NCBI RefSeq assembly: GCF_001742145.1
Contig: NZ_CP015749.1
Location: forward strand, 4,898,001 to 4,962,000
Length of the DNA: 64,000 nucleotides
From: Pectobacterium parmentieri
GTDB taxonomy: Bacteria; Pseudomonadota; Gammaproteobacteria; Enterobacterales; Enterobacteriaceae
Reading direction: 5' to 3'
Part shown: in pieces, positions 47,792-60,150 of the stretch
Layout: each line of letters begins with the position of its first letter
Numbering within the stretch: position 1 is the first letter of the stretch
Notes under the pieces: model-generated
What the model saw: the letters and a program-made list of their open reading frames with translations, nothing else
Told to the model about the DNA's origin: nothing
Databases searched by the model: none
Program-made: the position numbers and the translations under genes

Positions 47792-48345
47792 TCAGCGGCA
47801 GTGTTCACGTAATGGTTTACCCTCGCTGAGCAATGCATAATAACGCGCCAATTCGTCCTGCTGGTGTGCATTGCGTATCTGCAAGGCCAGATTAATCGAG
47901 GCAAGCCCCCGCGCGTTGTCGGCTAATTCCTGTGGTATTTTTTTTGTTTAGCTAGCCAGTCGGTGACATCACTCCACTCCCATAGCGGTGATGTACCGCG
48001 TAAGCGTTGAACCGGAGAGGGAAAATTGCCTGCGCCCCGTTTTCCATCTTTGAGAAGCGCAATAGCCTGGCGCGACAGCGTGGATAAGGCTGCGATGTCA
48101 CTGATCCCAACCCAGGCCGCATCAACGGAATGGACTTTGGCTTGGATACCCGCAGGCTCAATATCATGAATAGCGCTGATAACTGCGGTAGAAAAATGGG
48201 GGCTTTCTCGATCAAATTCGAGATAGACAGCACTGCCATAGAAGCAGACCAGAGCATCATCACAGCCGCTAAAAAGTGCATCTTCTAGTCCCGCAGTGTC
48301 TGCGGAAACACCCGATAGCGTGAGAGAAAAGTGATACGTTGTCAT
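47792..48345 (-). pseudogene. Predicted HTH DNA-binding protein, frameshifted at an A8 tract
   Basis: The open frame 47923-48345 encodes 140 residues: an N-terminal ferredoxin-like part (TTYHFSLTLSGVSADTAGLE) and then a MerR/AlpA-like helix-turn-helix (VGISDIAALSTLSRQAIALL, with GTSPLWEWSDVTDWLAKQK). It then stops four codons after an A8 run. In the next frame the sequence stays open for 48 codons (IPQELADNARGLASINLALQ, and so on) to a TGA at 47792. One extra A would give a single 184-residue protein. Either a homopolymer mutation or error, or transcriptional slippage, would explain this. Confidence 0.65.
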
Positions 48346-48373
48346 AAATTCCTCGCTAAACCGTATGTATCTT

Positions 48374-48550
48374 CTATTGTTTCTGCATTGCCAGACCGTT
48401 ATCGACGTTGCGGCGGATTTGCTTTGCGTAGTTTTCTGAGACTGATGGCGTGGACCAAATACTCATCATATGAGTACTGTGGTCCTGCGTGCTGTAGATA
48501 AGCCTGCGCGCGGCTTCGCAAAAGAAAGTAGAGGACGGGAGAGGGATCAT
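48374..48550 (-). CDS. Possible small ORF, 58 residues, unknown
   Basis: A minus-strand frame from ATG 48550 lies 28 bases upstream of the HTH gene. The product (FFCEAARRLIYSTQDHSTHM and on to NVDNGLAMQKQ) is not recognised, and no good ribosome site precedes it. It may be the C-terminal scrap of a longer gene that once paired with the HTH gene. Its reality is doubtful. Confidence 0.25.
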   Translation of the reverse strand: MIPLPSSTFFCEAARRLIYSTQDHSTHMMSIWSTPSVSENYAKQIRRNVDNGLAMQKQ

Positions 48551-48965
48551 GCCCACAGGGAGCGGTACTCAGCGATTGCTAAAGTAACGATGATTTAATA
48601 CCCAAAATTGAATGTTAGGATGAAATCTATTGTCATTAAAATTAAACAATTCTATGAATGTGTTTCTATATTAATAATAAATCGTAACGCAAATTACTTA
48701 ATTCGGATAATTCAATAACTATATGTAATAATTAACATTATGAATTGTTTTTCATTGAAATGATTATCGTCAAAATGACGTTTTTTCGTGATGGTGATCT
48801 TATAGATGAAATTATTTTTCATAGGTTACTATTTTTTTTCTTGCATTTAACGCGGATTGTCACAATCTTTAATTAATATGTAACATGTGGCGGTGTTTTA
48901 TTTTTTTCTTGCTTACCTGAAATTTACTTCACAGCAACTTTCTGAATAACTCGACGGATGTAAAA
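48551..48965. other. AT-rich intergenic region before the chemoreceptor
   Basis: About 400 bases, strongly AT-rich, with no open frame of note. It should contain the promoter of the chemoreceptor gene. I did not find a convincing FliA (sigma-28) site of the TAAAGTTT-N11-GCCGATAA type. The composition would suit H-NS binding, which is only a guess. Confidence 0.4.
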
Positions 48966-50585
48966 ATGAGCGATGTACCGTATCAGTCAATAGCGCTTTA
49001 CGAAAAACCAGAATCCTGGCAGCCCACTTCCGGGGTACATAACATTAAGCTAACGCCTCTTTTTATTGTTGTTTTTTCTGGTGTTTTACTGCTTTTTGCC
49101 CTAGCCGTCGCGACATCGTCCTATTTTTTGAAGCAAGCAGAATTGTCATTAAATGAATCAACGCTGGAATTGAACGTTCGGATGGAGTTAGTTGATAGCG
49201 CGAATCATATGCGTGCGGCACGTATGAATTTGCTGCATGCCGTGAACCACTTACATAATGGTCTTACGGACCGTTACAACGCCAGTATGAAAGCCGCCGA
49301 AGAACGGCTGGCGATGTCGCAGCAAATGTTTAATGGATATCAAAATAGAGCAGTTCGCGCTGACGTTGAACAAGCGCGTGATAATGAACTGAAAGCGCGC
49401 TATAGCGATTATGTCGAGCGGGGTATCAAGCCGATGTTTGATATCGCGAAACGAGGCAATGTTGACGAACTCAATGCGCTTGAGTCGACAACCTTGTCTA
49501 CGTTGGACGATGAGTATGACGTGCCGCTGAAAGCGTCTTACCTTTATCGGGTTGAGATGGCAAAAAATATTAATGTGACGGCAGAGAGACATTCAACGCT
49601 GGGATATACGCTGATGACGGGGGCGTTTATTCTTGCCATTGTGCTAACCGGTATGACGTTCTTATTAATTCGCCGGGTCATTATTAACCCAGTGCAGTAT
49701 TGGGTGTCGCGCATACAGGCGATTGCGCAGGGGGATTTAACGCGCACGAGTGTGGATGTGGGAAGAAATGAAATCGGTATTTTGGGGGGCAATATCCAGC
49801 AAATGCAGGATTCACTCTCAGAAACGGTTGGTTCGGTGCGTGATAGTGCGGAGTCGATTCACAGCAGCTCGACGAAAATTGCCGTCGGTAACACCGACTT
49901 ATCCGCCCGGACGGAACAGCAGGCCGCAGCGCTGGCGGAAACGGCTGCCAGTATGGAACAACTCACCGCGGCGGTGAAGCAGAATACCGATAATGCGCAT
50001 CATGCCAGCAAAGCTGCGACGGAGACGTCTTCCAAGGCAGTAAATGGTGGCAGCATTGTGGAACAGGTTGTCGGTTCTATGGACGGTATTGCCAAGAGTT
50101 CAGACAAAATTTCTGAGATTATCTCGCTCATTAATGGGATTGCATTCCAGACCAATATTCTGGCGTTGAATGCGGCGGTTGAAGCCGCAAGAGCAGGCGA
50201 GCAGGGCAAAGGATTCGCGGTGGTTGCAGGAGAAGTGCGTAGTCTGGCACAGCGTTCGGCTAATGCCGCAACGGAAATTGCCGCGTTGATCAAGGAGTCC
50301 GAAGCCAGAGTGACAGAGGGAACGACGCTGGCATCCGAAGCGGGTAAAGCGATGGGTGAGATTGTCGCTGAAATTAATAACGTTACCCGAATCATGAATG
50401 AGATCGCGCTGGCTTCCGATGAACAAAGCAGCGGTATCAATCAGGTGTCGTTAGCGATATCAGAAATGGATCGGGTCACGCAACAAAACGCGACATTGGT
50501 GCTGGAAGCCTCCTCGTCTGCCGCATCACTGGAGCAGCAGGCTGAACGGTTGAATCTTGGCGTGTCCCGGTTTCACCTGATGTAA
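48966..50585 (+). CDS. Methyl-accepting chemotaxis protein
   Basis: A 539-residue transmembrane chemoreceptor. TM1 is at about residues 31-53 ([20 protein letters not shown]). A periplasmic four-helix TarH-like ligand domain follows, then TM2 at about 215-235. After a HAMP domain comes the long coiled-coil with the signalling tip [20 protein letters not shown] and [20 protein letters not shown]. Gln/Glu-rich methylation helices flank the tip. The C-terminus ends SRFHLM and lacks an NWETF-type CheR-binding pentapeptide, so it probably depends on other receptors for methylation. The ligand is not readable from sequence. The gene stands alone, ending at a terminator. Confidence 0.95.
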   Translation: MSDVPYQSIALYEKPESWQPTSGVHNIKLTPLFIVVFSGVLLLFALAVATSSYFLKQAELSLNESTLELNVRMELVDSANHMRAARMNLLHAVNHLHNGLTDRYNASMKAAEERLAMSQQMFNGYQNRAVRADVEQARDNELKARYSDYVERGIKPMFDIAKRGNVDELNALESTTLSTLDDEYDVPLKASYLYRVEMAKNINVTAERHSTLGYTLMTGAFILAIVLTGMTFLLIRRVIINPVQYWVSRIQAIAQGDLTRTSVDVGRNEIGILGGNIQQMQDSLSETVGSVRDSAESIHSSSTKIAVGNTDLSARTEQQAAALAETAASMEQLTAAVKQNTDNAHHASKAATETSSKAVNGGSIVEQVVGSMDGIAKSSDKISEIISLINGIAFQTNILALNAAVEAARAGEQGKGFAVVAGEVRSLAQRSANAATEIAALIKESEARVTEGTTLASEAGKAMGEIVAEINNVTRIMNEIALASDEQSSGINQVSLAISEMDRVTQQNATLVLEASSSAASLEQQAERLNLGVSRFHLM

Positions 50586-50638
50586 TCCCGTTGATAAAAA
50601 AGCCAAAGCGATAAAAAAACAGAGATGTATCATCGATC

Positions 50639-50667
50639 GCCAGCGGCTTTTGTCGCTGGCTTTTTTT
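50639..50667 (+). terminator. Rho-independent terminator of the chemoreceptor gene
   Basis: GCCAGCG pairs with CGCTGGC around GCTTTTGT, followed by seven T. Confidence 0.88.
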
Positions 50668-50805
50668 CGTTGTTTTTCCAGCATGGGGATGCTAACCCGT
50701 TTCTGGTAGAATCAGTGAAAAGGTACACCGTTTCTGGATGACGAAGATCGCCTATTTTTCTTCTCTGCCTGAGCAATTTTGTACAAATGACAAGAGGGTT
50801 AACGC

Positions 50806-51642
50806 GTGCATAAAAAGCCGATTGCGCAAGAGCAGACAAATTTCAGACACCTGGAGACACTCGGTGGTCTGGATATGTTGCAGGCGCAATACTACCAGCA
50901 GCGTTTTCCTCGCCATGTTCATGATACTTATTGCATCAGCGTGATTGAGCAGGGCGCTCAACGCTTTTATCGCTCTGGTGCAGAGCACGTTGCGCCCAAA
51001 GGTGACATTATTTTGGTGAATGCGGACGATGTGCATACGGGAAGCTCTGAGGTAGAAACTGGCTGGGCCTATCGGGCCATTTATCCGCATCCCGATCTTT
51101 TTCACTCGATTAATCAGGATATTCAGCGCTCTAAAGATTCCGTTCCGTGGTTTCCCGATGCGGTTGTGCACGATCCCGGATTGGCGGAACAACTGCTCAT
51201 GACCTTCAATATGCTTGCTCAGCCGGGCAATATGCTATTGAAAGAAACGCTGCTGCTGTCGTCATTAACCTGGCTGACGATGCGCTATAGCAAGACTCGC
51301 CTGACGCCACAACTGTTGCCGATTGCGACCCAAAATATACTGAACGTTAAAGCCTTTATGGACAGCTATCCTGAGAGAGAACTGGCGCTTGTTGAACTGG
51401 CTGAACTCGCCGAGCTTAGCGTGTGGCACTTCTTACGGCAGTTTAAGGCGGTTGTCGGCATTACGCCTCATGCTTATTTAATTCAGGCGCGTCTGCGCAA
51501 GGCGAAAGATCTATTGCGTAAAGGCAATACTATTCTTGATGTTTCGGTGCAGTGTGGTTTTACCGATCAGAGCCACTTCCATCGTCATTTCAAAAATTCG
51601 TTGGGGCTGACGCCGGGCGAGTTTGCTAAAGGCAACGTATAA
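50806..51642 (+). CDS. AraC-family transcriptional regulator
   Basis: A 278-residue AraC/XylS protein starting at GTG with AGAGGG about 8 bases upstream. The N-terminal cupin-like sensing domain has RFPRHVHDTYCISVIEQGAQ and GDIILVNADDVHTG. The C-terminal double HTH has LALVELAELAELSVWHFLRQ, then FKAVVGITPHAYLIQARLRK, and the second-helix signature DVSVQCGFTDQSHFHRHFKN. It lies 105 bases upstream of azlCD in the same direction. AraC regulators of this type often control adjacent AzlC/AzlD or LysE exporters, so amino acid export control is likely (inference). Confidence 0.93.
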   Translation: MHKKPIAQEQTNFRHLETLGGLDMLQAQYYQQRFPRHVHDTYCISVIEQGAQRFYRSGAEHVAPKGDIILVNADDVHTGSSEVETGWAYRAIYPHPDLFHSINQDIQRSKDSVPWFPDAVVHDPGLAEQLLMTFNMLAQPGNMLLKETLLLSSLTWLTMRYSKTRLTPQLLPIATQNILNVKAFMDSYPERELALVELAELAELSVWHFLRQFKAVVGITPHAYLIQARLRKAKDLLRKGNTILDVSVQCGFTDQSHFHRHFKNSLGLTPGEFAKGNV

Positions 51643-51747
51643 ATAGGCTCGTTCTCTATTCCGAGTCACAGCAACTTTATCCAATACTATTAAAACGCGT
51701 TTTGTTAATTTTTCGCTATCGATTTATTTATGGTAGTGCAATGTTAT

Positions 51748-52482
51748 ATGGAAAACACCGTAGCCCGTTCACCGTCGGGATCAAAAGACACGATTAGCCC
51801 GTGGAAACACTTTATGACCGGCGTGGTTGAAATGCTTCCGCTCTGTTTATCGGTGGTGCCCTGGGGAATTCTCGCCGGTTCTATGGCTATCCAATCGGGA
51901 TTATCTGTTGGGCAAAGTATTGGGATGTCCGCGATTATTTTTGCGGGAGCAGCGCAATTAGTCTCGTTAGGATTGCTTATGTCTGGGGCGAATGTCGCGA
52001 CGCTATTAATCTCTGTTTTCTTTATCACTGCACAGCATCTGATATATGGCCTAACGCTGCGGGAATATGTTTCAACTTTGAGATTAAGAAAACGGCTGCC
52101 TATCGGTTTTTTATTGTCAGATGAGCTTTTTGCGCTGAGTGAAAAGAAAGATAGAAAGAATAATGTCAGCGCCAGTTATTTAATTGGTGCGGGCCTCACC
52201 TTTTATATTTTTTGGAATATCTTTAGCATTCTCGGTGTGGTCATGGCCTCTTCAGTGCCTGATTTGGATAAATATCACCTTGATTACTCTATCGTTGCCA
52301 CGTTCATTACCATCGTTGTACCGATGATAAAAAAGATCAGTACCTTTTCTGGTGTTCTGTTCTCCCTATTTCTGTCGATGCTATTGACCTATTTCAAGAT
52401 AGAAGGTGCCATCGCTATTGCTGGTGTCGGTGGGATGTTTTTCTCTGTATTCATCGCGTCCGTGCTTAAGGAGGAAAAATGA
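51748..52482 (+). CDS. azlC: AzlC-family branched-chain amino acid exporter, large subunit
   Basis: A 244-residue inner-membrane protein with about 7-8 helices. The AzlC motif FMTGVVEMLPLCLSVVPWGI (about residues 22-41) and IIFAGAAQLVSLGLLMSGAN (about 61-80) are clear. A loop with SDELFALSEKKD faces the cytoplasm. With AzlD it forms a two-component exporter of branched-chain or other amino acids. I use the ATG at 51748; an ATG six codons upstream (51730) is possible and neither has a strong ribosome site. It overlaps azlD by four bases (ATGA). The neighbouring leu operon makes a branched-chain role attractive but unproven. Confidence 0.9.
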   Translation: MENTVARSPSGSKDTISPWKHFMTGVVEMLPLCLSVVPWGILAGSMAIQSGLSVGQSIGMSAIIFAGAAQLVSLGLLMSGANVATLLISVFFITAQHLIYGLTLREYVSTLRLRKRLPIGFLLSDELFALSEKKDRKNNVSASYLIGAGLTFYIFWNIFSILGVVMASSVPDLDKYHLDYSIVATFITIVVPMIKKISTFSGVLFSLFLSMLLTYFKIEGAIAIAGVGGMFFSVFIASVLKEEK

Positions 52483-52790
52483 GTTGGTTATTGATATTCG
52501 TTCTGTCGGGGATCGTGTTTTTTAATCGCTATATCTTTCTTGAGCCTGCTGTACCGGTAAAAATTCCCGTTTTACTTCATCGTGCTTTAAAGTATTCTGC
52601 GCCATGTTTACTCACTGCGATTTGTGGGCCGATTATTTTAATGGAACATGGCGTTATCCGCGTTTTTCCTGATAACCCTTATTTTCTCGGCGCGATGGTG
52701 AGCATCGTGATTTCATTTTTTATCAGAAATATTGTGGTCGCCGTGCTCTTGAGTATGTTGGCTTTTTATCTTATTGCCGCGCTGCTGTAA
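52479..52790 (+). CDS. azlD: AzlD-family branched-chain amino acid exporter, small subunit
   Basis: A 103-residue membrane protein with three to four helices. It has the AzlD pattern: an N-terminal helix ending in FFNRYIFLEP, the LHRALKYSAPCLLTAICGPI segment, and the C-terminal helix AVLLSMLAFYLIAALL. The AGGAGG ribosome site lies within azlC and the start overlaps the azlC stop (ATGA), so the two subunits are coupled. It ends 24 bases before a bidirectional terminator shared with the convergent leuD. Confidence 0.9.
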   Translation: MSWLLIFVLSGIVFFNRYIFLEPAVPVKIPVLLHRALKYSAPCLLTAICGPIILMEHGVIRVFPDNPYFLGAMVSIVISFFIRNIVVAVLLSMLAFYLIAALL

Positions 52791-52814
52791 TTTCCCGTCA
52801 TTCTTCCAAAATAA

Positions 52815-52842
52815 AAAGCCCGCAGAATGAAGTGCGGGCTTT
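52815..52842. terminator. Bidirectional terminator between azlD and leuD
   Basis: AAAGCCCGCA pairs with TGCGGGCTTT around an 8-base loop, with A-rich and T-rich flanks that serve both convergent transcripts. Confidence 0.85.
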
Positions 52843-52862
52843 CGGTTATGCGTAATCTCAAA

Positions 52863-53465
52863 TCAGTTCAAAAATGCTGGCTGATTCTTTTCATACTCGG
52901 TAATCGATGCTTCGTGTTGCAGCGTCAGGCCGATGCTGTCTAATCCGTTGATCATGCAGTGACGGCGGAAGCTGTCGATTTCAAACGGATAACGTTTGCT
53001 GCCTGCTTGAACGACCTGATTTTCCAGATCGACGGTGAAGGTAATCCCTTCCTGACTGTCAACCAGCTTGAACAGTTCGTCCACTTCTTCGTCGCTCAAC
53101 TTCACTGGCAGCAGTTGGTTGTTAAACGAGTTGCCGTAGAAGATATCAGCGAAGCTGGGGGCGATAACGACATTGAAACCGTAGTCGGTCAGCGCCCACG
53201 GCGCGTGCTCACGAGAAGAGCCACAGCCGAAGTTTTCGCGCGCCAGCAGAATGCTCGCCCCTTTGTATTGTGGCTTGTTCAGCACAAACTCAGGGTTGGG
53301 CTGTTGACCCGCATCGTCCAGAAAACGCCAGTCGTGGAACAGATGTTGGCCGAAACCGGTACGCGTCACCTTTTGCAGAAACTGCTTGGGAATGATGGCG
53401 TCGGTATCGACGTTAGCGGCATCCAGAGGAACCACCAGACCTGTGTGTTGAGTAAATTTAGCCAT
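52863..53465 (-). CDS. leuD: 3-isopropylmalate dehydratase small subunit LeuD
   Basis: LeuD supplies the swivelling domain for LeuC in isomerising 2- to 3-isopropylmalate. It is 200 residues (E. coli 201). Conserved blocks are [20 protein letters not shown] near the N-terminus, the substrate loop [15 protein letters not shown] (about 76-90), and [20 protein letters not shown]. It is the last gene of leuABCD, starting 13 bases after leuC, and ends before the shared terminator. Confidence 0.97.
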   Translation of the reverse strand: MAKFTQHTGLVVPLDAANVDTDAIIPKQFLQKVTRTGFGQHLFHDWRFLDDAGQQPNPEFVLNKPQYKGASILLARENFGCGSSREHAPWALTDYGFNVVIAPSFADIFYGNSFNNQLLPVKLSDEEVDELFKLVDSQEGITFTVDLENQVVQAGSKRYPFEIDSFRRHCMINGLDSIGLTLQHEASITEYEKNQPAFLN

Positions 53466-53478
53466 GTCAGTTTCTCTC

Positions 53479-54879
53479 TTAATTCAACTCGCGGACGTCG
53501 GCAAAGCGACCCGTCACCGCCGCAGCCGCAGCCATTGCCGGGCTGACCAAATGGGTGCGGCCAGCGCGCCCCTGACGGCCTTCAAAGTTACGGTTACTGG
53601 TTGATGCACAACGTTCGCCAGGGTTCAGGCGGTCATTGTTCATCGCCAGGCACATGGAGCAGCCCGGTAAGCGCCACTCAAAACCCGCTTCGATGAACAC
53701 TTTATCCAGCCCTTCCAGCTCTGCCATGGTTTTTACCGGGCCGGAGCCGGGTACGACGATGGCCTGAACGCCAGCGGCGACTTTACGCCCTTTGGCAATC
53801 TCTGCCGCTGCGCGCAAATCTTCGATGCGCGAGTTGGTACAGGAACCAATGAAGACTTTATCGATCTTCACGTCAGTCAGTTTAATGCCGGGTTGCAGAT
53901 CCATATACGCCAGTGCTTTGGCGGCAGAGGCGCGCTCTACCGGATCGCTGAAAGAATCAGGGTTAGGGATTTCCTGATTGACGGCGATAACCTGACCGGG
54001 GTTGGTGCCCCAGGTGACCTGCGGTGCAATCTGCGCGGCGTCCAGCGTGACGATAGTGTCAAACTGCGCGTCATCATCGGATTCCAGCGTGCTCCAGTAG
54101 GCAACGGCGGCGTCCCAGTTGGCGTCTTTCGGAGCAAACTGGCGGCCTTTCAGGTAGTTGAAGGTGGTTTCATCCGGTGCAACCAGACCCGCCTTCGCAC
54201 CCATCTCAATAGCCATGTTGCACAGTGTCATACGGCCTTCCATGCTCAGCGCACGAATGGCTTTGCCACAAAATTCAACGACATGGCCGGTGCCGCCCGC
54301 GCTACCTGTTTTACCGATAATCGCCAGCACGATGTCTTTTGCGGTGATGCCGTGTGCCGCATCACCCGTGACTTCAATCTTCATGGTTTTGGCACGACCC
54401 TGTTTCAGGGTTTGCGTCGCCAGCACATGTTCGACTTCCGATGTACCGATGCCGAAGGCCAGTGAACCAAACGCGCCGTGCGTTGCGGTGTGTGAGTCAC
54501 CGCAGACGATGGTCATGCCCGGCAGCGTCATCCCTTGTTCTGGGCCGATAACGTGAACGATGCCCTGATTCGGGTGGTTAAGGTCATACAACTGAACGCC
54601 GAATTCCGCACAGTTCTTGATTAACTCCTGCATCTGAATGCGGGCCATCTCACCGCTGGCGTTGATGTCTTTGGTCTGCGTGGAGACGTTGTGGTCCATG
54701 GTCGCGAAGGTTTTCCCTGGTTGACGAACCTTGCGGCCCATCGCACGCAGGCCGTCGAATGCCTGTGGGGAAGTCACTTCATGCACCAGATGCCTGTCGA
54801 TATACAGCAGCGGTGTTTCGTTCGGCGCTTCATGCACGATGTGCGCGTCGTACAATTTTTGATATAACGTCTTACCCAT
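53479..54879 (-). CDS. leuC: 3-isopropylmalate dehydratase large subunit LeuC
   Basis: LeuC is the aconitase-type [4Fe-4S] catalytic subunit, 466 residues as in E. coli. The cluster ligands are the Cys in [20 protein letters not shown] and the two Cys in [13 protein letters not shown]. Other conserved parts are [30 protein letters not shown] and [20 protein letters not shown]. It follows leuB after two bases and precedes leuD by 13, within the leuABCD operon. Confidence 0.98.
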   Translation of the reverse strand: MGKTLYQKLYDAHIVHEAPNETPLLYIDRHLVHEVTSPQAFDGLRAMGRKVRQPGKTFATMDHNVSTQTKDINASGEMARIQMQELIKNCAEFGVQLYDLNHPNQGIVHVIGPEQGMTLPGMTIVCGDSHTATHGAFGSLAFGIGTSEVEHVLATQTLKQGRAKTMKIEVTGDAAHGITAKDIVLAIIGKTGSAGGTGHVVEFCGKAIRALSMEGRMTLCNMAIEMGAKAGLVAPDETTFNYLKGRQFAPKDANWDAAVAYWSTLESDDDAQFDTIVTLDAAQIAPQVTWGTNPGQVIAVNQEIPNPDSFSDPVERASAAKALAYMDLQPGIKLTDVKIDKVFIGSCTNSRIEDLRAAAEIAKGRKVAAGVQAIVVPGSGPVKTMAELEGLDKVFIEAGFEWRLPGCSMCLAMNNDRLNPGERCASTSNRNFEGRQGRAGRTHLVSPAMAAAAAVTGRFADVRELN

Positions 54880-54881
54880 GG

Positions 54882-57571
<2,690 letters not shown>

Positions 57572-57617
57572 CGGTTTAGTTCCTTGTCGTGTCTACTTTG
57601 TACTTGGCGCTCGGCGA

Positions 57618-57652
57618 GTAAAAAAAAACCCGCGCATCAGCGCGGGTTTTTG
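57618..57652 (-). terminator. Attenuator terminator of the leu operon
   Basis: CCCGCGC and GCGCGGG pair around ATCA, flanked by A5 and T8 in the minus-strand direction. It lies between the leuL stop and leuA, as expected for leucine attenuation. Confidence 0.92.
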
Positions 57653-57670
57653 TATCGTGTGGCGAGAAAC

Positions 57671-57754
57671 TTAGTTCTTAACTCTGCCCACAAACCTACC
57701 GCGCAAGAAGGATGCGTTTAGTAGTAGGCCTAGTAGGACAGCAAAGTTGAACAT
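57671..57754 (-). CDS. leuL: leu operon leader peptide LeuL
   Basis: A 27-codon frame, MFNFAVLLGLLLNASFLRGR then FVGRVKN, with five CTA leucine codons in the LLGLLL cluster. CTA is a rare codon, so the ribosome should be sensitive to Leu-tRNA charging. E. coli LeuL also has an IGLLLLNASSLRGR core, and the match is close. Stalling in the Leu cluster would favour the antiterminator and let transcription run into leuA. The frame is too short for standard gene callers. Confidence 0.9.
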   Translation of the reverse strand: MFNFAVLLGLLLNASFLRGRFVGRVKN

Positions 57755-57788
57755 GGGATCTCGTCATCTAAAATTTGGTGTTGCATTA

Positions 57789-57817
57789 TTGGTACGCGAT
57801 TATCAGGGTTATGTCAA
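57789..57817 (-). promoter_or_regulatory. Candidate leu operon promoter
   Basis: A perfect TTGACA (57812-57817, minus strand) lies 17 bases from TACCAA (57789-57794), a weak -10. Transcription would start about 30 bases before leuL. Only the -35 box is convincing. Confidence 0.45.
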
Positions 57818-57982
57818 CTTTTGATTGATGTGACGTGCGTCAAGTAAACCAGCGATAGCCCACGGCGAATGAACGAAAGATCGTTGCGGTTTTGAACAAT
57901 GGCGGTAGACTGCACGCCAAATAATATACAGCTGTACGCTGAAACGCTGTCACATTCATTTCCCTTATAAATTCTTTTACAG

Positions 57983-59788
57983 ATGACTAATCATTTACAG
58001 CCATACCATGTGGTGCACCGGGTTCAAGATCGGATCAATCACTGCGCAGGTCGTATTGCGTTGCGCGAGTGGACGCCTGCGGGCGAGCAGCAACTTACCT
58101 GGACACAGGCAGGACAGCGCATTCAGCGCATTGCCAGTGCGCTCTTAGCGCAGGGCGTGGATGTTCAGGAACGGGTTGCGATTTTCTCTCATAACTCGAT
58201 GAATTGGTCGCTGGCCGACCTTGCGCTATTGCACCTGCGTGCGATCAGCGTGCCAATTTATGCCACGAATACGGCGGCTCAGGCGGCGTTCATTATCAAT
58301 GATGCGGATATCCGCACGATATTCGTCGGTGGTCAGGAGCAGTTGGATGCGCTGCTGACGCTGCGCGATACCTGCCCACAGTTGCGAAATATTATCGTGA
58401 TGGATGAGGGCGTTAACCTGCACGGTAGCGATATTGCGCAATCTCTGCATGAGTTTGAAGCGCAGGCCGTAGACGATTTCTGGCGTGATGAATGGCAGCA
58501 GCGCATCGATAGTCGCGATCTCAACGATCTGTTTACGCTGATTTATACCTCTGGCACCACGGGTGAACCCAAAGGCGTCATGCTGGATTACACCAACATG
58601 GCGATGCAACTTAAGCTGCATGACGAGCGCTTAAGCATGTCAGAAAACGACATCTCGCTTAGCTTCTTACCACTTTCCCATGTATTCGAGCGTGCCTGGA
58701 GCTTCTTCGTGATGCACTGTGGCGCACAGAACGTGTACCTCAGCGATACGAATCTGGTGCGTGGCGCGATGCAGGCGGTGAAGCCGACGGTGATGTGCGC
58801 CGTCCCCCGTTTTTATGAAAAAGTGTATAGCGCCATTCATGAAAAAGTGGCGCAGGCACCGTGGTATCGTCAGCGGCTCTTCGACTGGGCTGTCACACAG
58901 GGGCAGCACGCTTTTCTGGCTAAGCAGGCGGCGAAAAAGGGCGGACTCTTGCGCCGCATTATGCACCACTATGCCGACCGACTGGTGTTAGGGAAACTGC
59001 GTCAGCTTCTGGGAGGCGAAATTCGCTTTATGCCGGCAGCAGGCGCACGACTGGATGACAACATCATTTTGTTTTTCCGGTCGATCGGGATTCGTATTAT
59101 TTATGGTTATGGCATGACCGAAACCTGTGCGACGGTTTCCTGCTGGGAAGAGAACCGTTTCCGCTTAGGTTCTATTGGTACGCCGTTACCGGGTATTGAG
59201 GTTCGCATTGGCGAGGAAAAAGAGATCCTGGTGCGCGGCGCGACCCTCATGCGGGGGTATTTCCATCGTCCGCAGGAAACCGCAGACGCTTTTACCGCAG
59301 ACGGCTGGCTGAAAACCGGCGATGCGGGAGAGCTGGACGCTAACGGTAATTTGTTTATTACCGAACGCTTGAAGGATCTGATGAAAACCTCGGGCGGTAA
59401 ATACATCGCACCGCAGCATCTGGAAGGCACGCTGGGGCAGGATCGTTTCATTGAGCAGGTTGCGATTATCGCGGACACGCGTAAGTACGTGTCAGCACTG
59501 ATTGTTCCCTGTTTTGAGGCGCTGGAAGAATACGCCCACTCTATTAATCTGAAGTACCACGATCGTCTGGAACTGTTGCGTCACAGCCATATTATTGAAC
59601 TGTTCGAACAGCGCCTGCGGGAGATGCAGAAAGAGCTTTCCCGCGTTGAGCAGGTGAAGAAATTCACGTTGTTACCTGTGCCGTTTTCGATGGCAGAAGG
59701 AGAGCTGACGCCAACGCTCAAACTACGCAGGAAGATCATCAACCAGCGTTACCAACTGGAAATTGATGCGATGTACGCCGAGTCTTGA
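57983..59788 (+). CDS. Long-chain fatty acid-CoA ligase (FadD15/FAA1-like AMP-forming synthetase)
   Basis: A 601-residue ANL-superfamily enzyme that should activate long-chain fatty acids as acyl-CoA through an acyl-adenylate. The P-loop-like motif is LIYTSGTTGEPKGVMLDYTN (about residues 184-203). The adenine-binding GYGMTETCATVSCWE is at about 375. GWLKTGDAGELDANGNLFIT is the hinge region, and the catalytic Lys lies near the C-terminus (TPTLKLRRKIINQRY). It is soluble or peripheral at the membrane. It takes the place between leuL and ilvI where leuO sits in E. coli. It is not the classical FadD and is closer to the bacterial FAA1 group. Confidence 0.92.
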   Translation: MTNHLQPYHVVHRVQDRINHCAGRIALREWTPAGEQQLTWTQAGQRIQRIASALLAQGVDVQERVAIFSHNSMNWSLADLALLHLRAISVPIYATNTAAQAAFIINDADIRTIFVGGQEQLDALLTLRDTCPQLRNIIVMDEGVNLHGSDIAQSLHEFEAQAVDDFWRDEWQQRIDSRDLNDLFTLIYTSGTTGEPKGVMLDYTNMAMQLKLHDERLSMSENDISLSFLPLSHVFERAWSFFVMHCGAQNVYLSDTNLVRGAMQAVKPTVMCAVPRFYEKVYSAIHEKVAQAPWYRQRLFDWAVTQGQHAFLAKQAAKKGGLLRRIMHHYADRLVLGKLRQLLGGEIRFMPAAGARLDDNIILFFRSIGIRIIYGYGMTETCATVSCWEENRFRLGSIGTPLPGIEVRIGEEKEILVRGATLMRGYFHRPQETADAFTADGWLKTGDAGELDANGNLFITERLKDLMKTSGGKYIAPQHLEGTLGQDRFIEQVAIIADTRKYVSALIVPCFEALEEYAHSINLKYHDRLELLRHSHIIELFEQRLREMQKELSRVEQVKKFTLLPVPFSMAEGELTPTLKLRRKIINQRYQLEIDAMYAES

Positions 59789-59797
59789 TGATGTCGT

Positions 59798-59843
59798 AGG
59801 CCGAAAAATTCATTTTCTGAAAAGAAATGTGGTTTTTCGGCCT
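59798..59843 (+). terminator. Hairpin after the acyl-CoA synthetase gene
   Basis: An 11-bp perfect inverted repeat AGGCCGAAAAA/TTTTTCGGCCT with a 24-base loop starts 10 bases after the stop. The 3' T-run is inside the stem, not after it, so termination is possible but not certain. Confidence 0.5.
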
Positions 59844-60150
59844 CAAGATTTCACTCTGTAATTTACGGTCTTTATGGACGATCTCTTAGGTTTACAGCTT
59901 CCTGCTTAGTATTTTATCTCAGTTCTTTTTTCACTCACGTTCGATTTCCCCTAGGCCTGATTAAGAGCGGTGGTTTTTTGCCGTTTGTCTGCGTCATAAT
60001 CTGGCGTTATGTTAATGGGTTATCAGTAATCCCTATAATATTTCGTATTCTTGTACTAAAAGTTAACAGTATTAACACAACGTGAGCGCGGGGATTTCCC
60101 CCGGTCAATACAGAAACGGGCTCCGTTTTCTGAACAAAAGAGGCAGATCC
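59844..60150 (+). promoter_or_regulatory. ilvIH upstream region with probable promoter
   Basis: About 300 bases without a gene. A perfect TATAAT lies at 60034-60039 with only a poor -35 (GTTAAT at 60011-60016). In E. coli ilvIH depends on the activator Lrp binding upstream, which fits a weak -35 here. Lrp sites could not be defined by eye. A non-genic open frame from 60082 runs into ilvI but has no family support. Confidence 0.45.

Noticed and set aside
48551..48965. A FliA-type promoter for the chemoreceptor
   Set aside because: No TAAAGTTT-N11-GCCGATAA match good enough to report.
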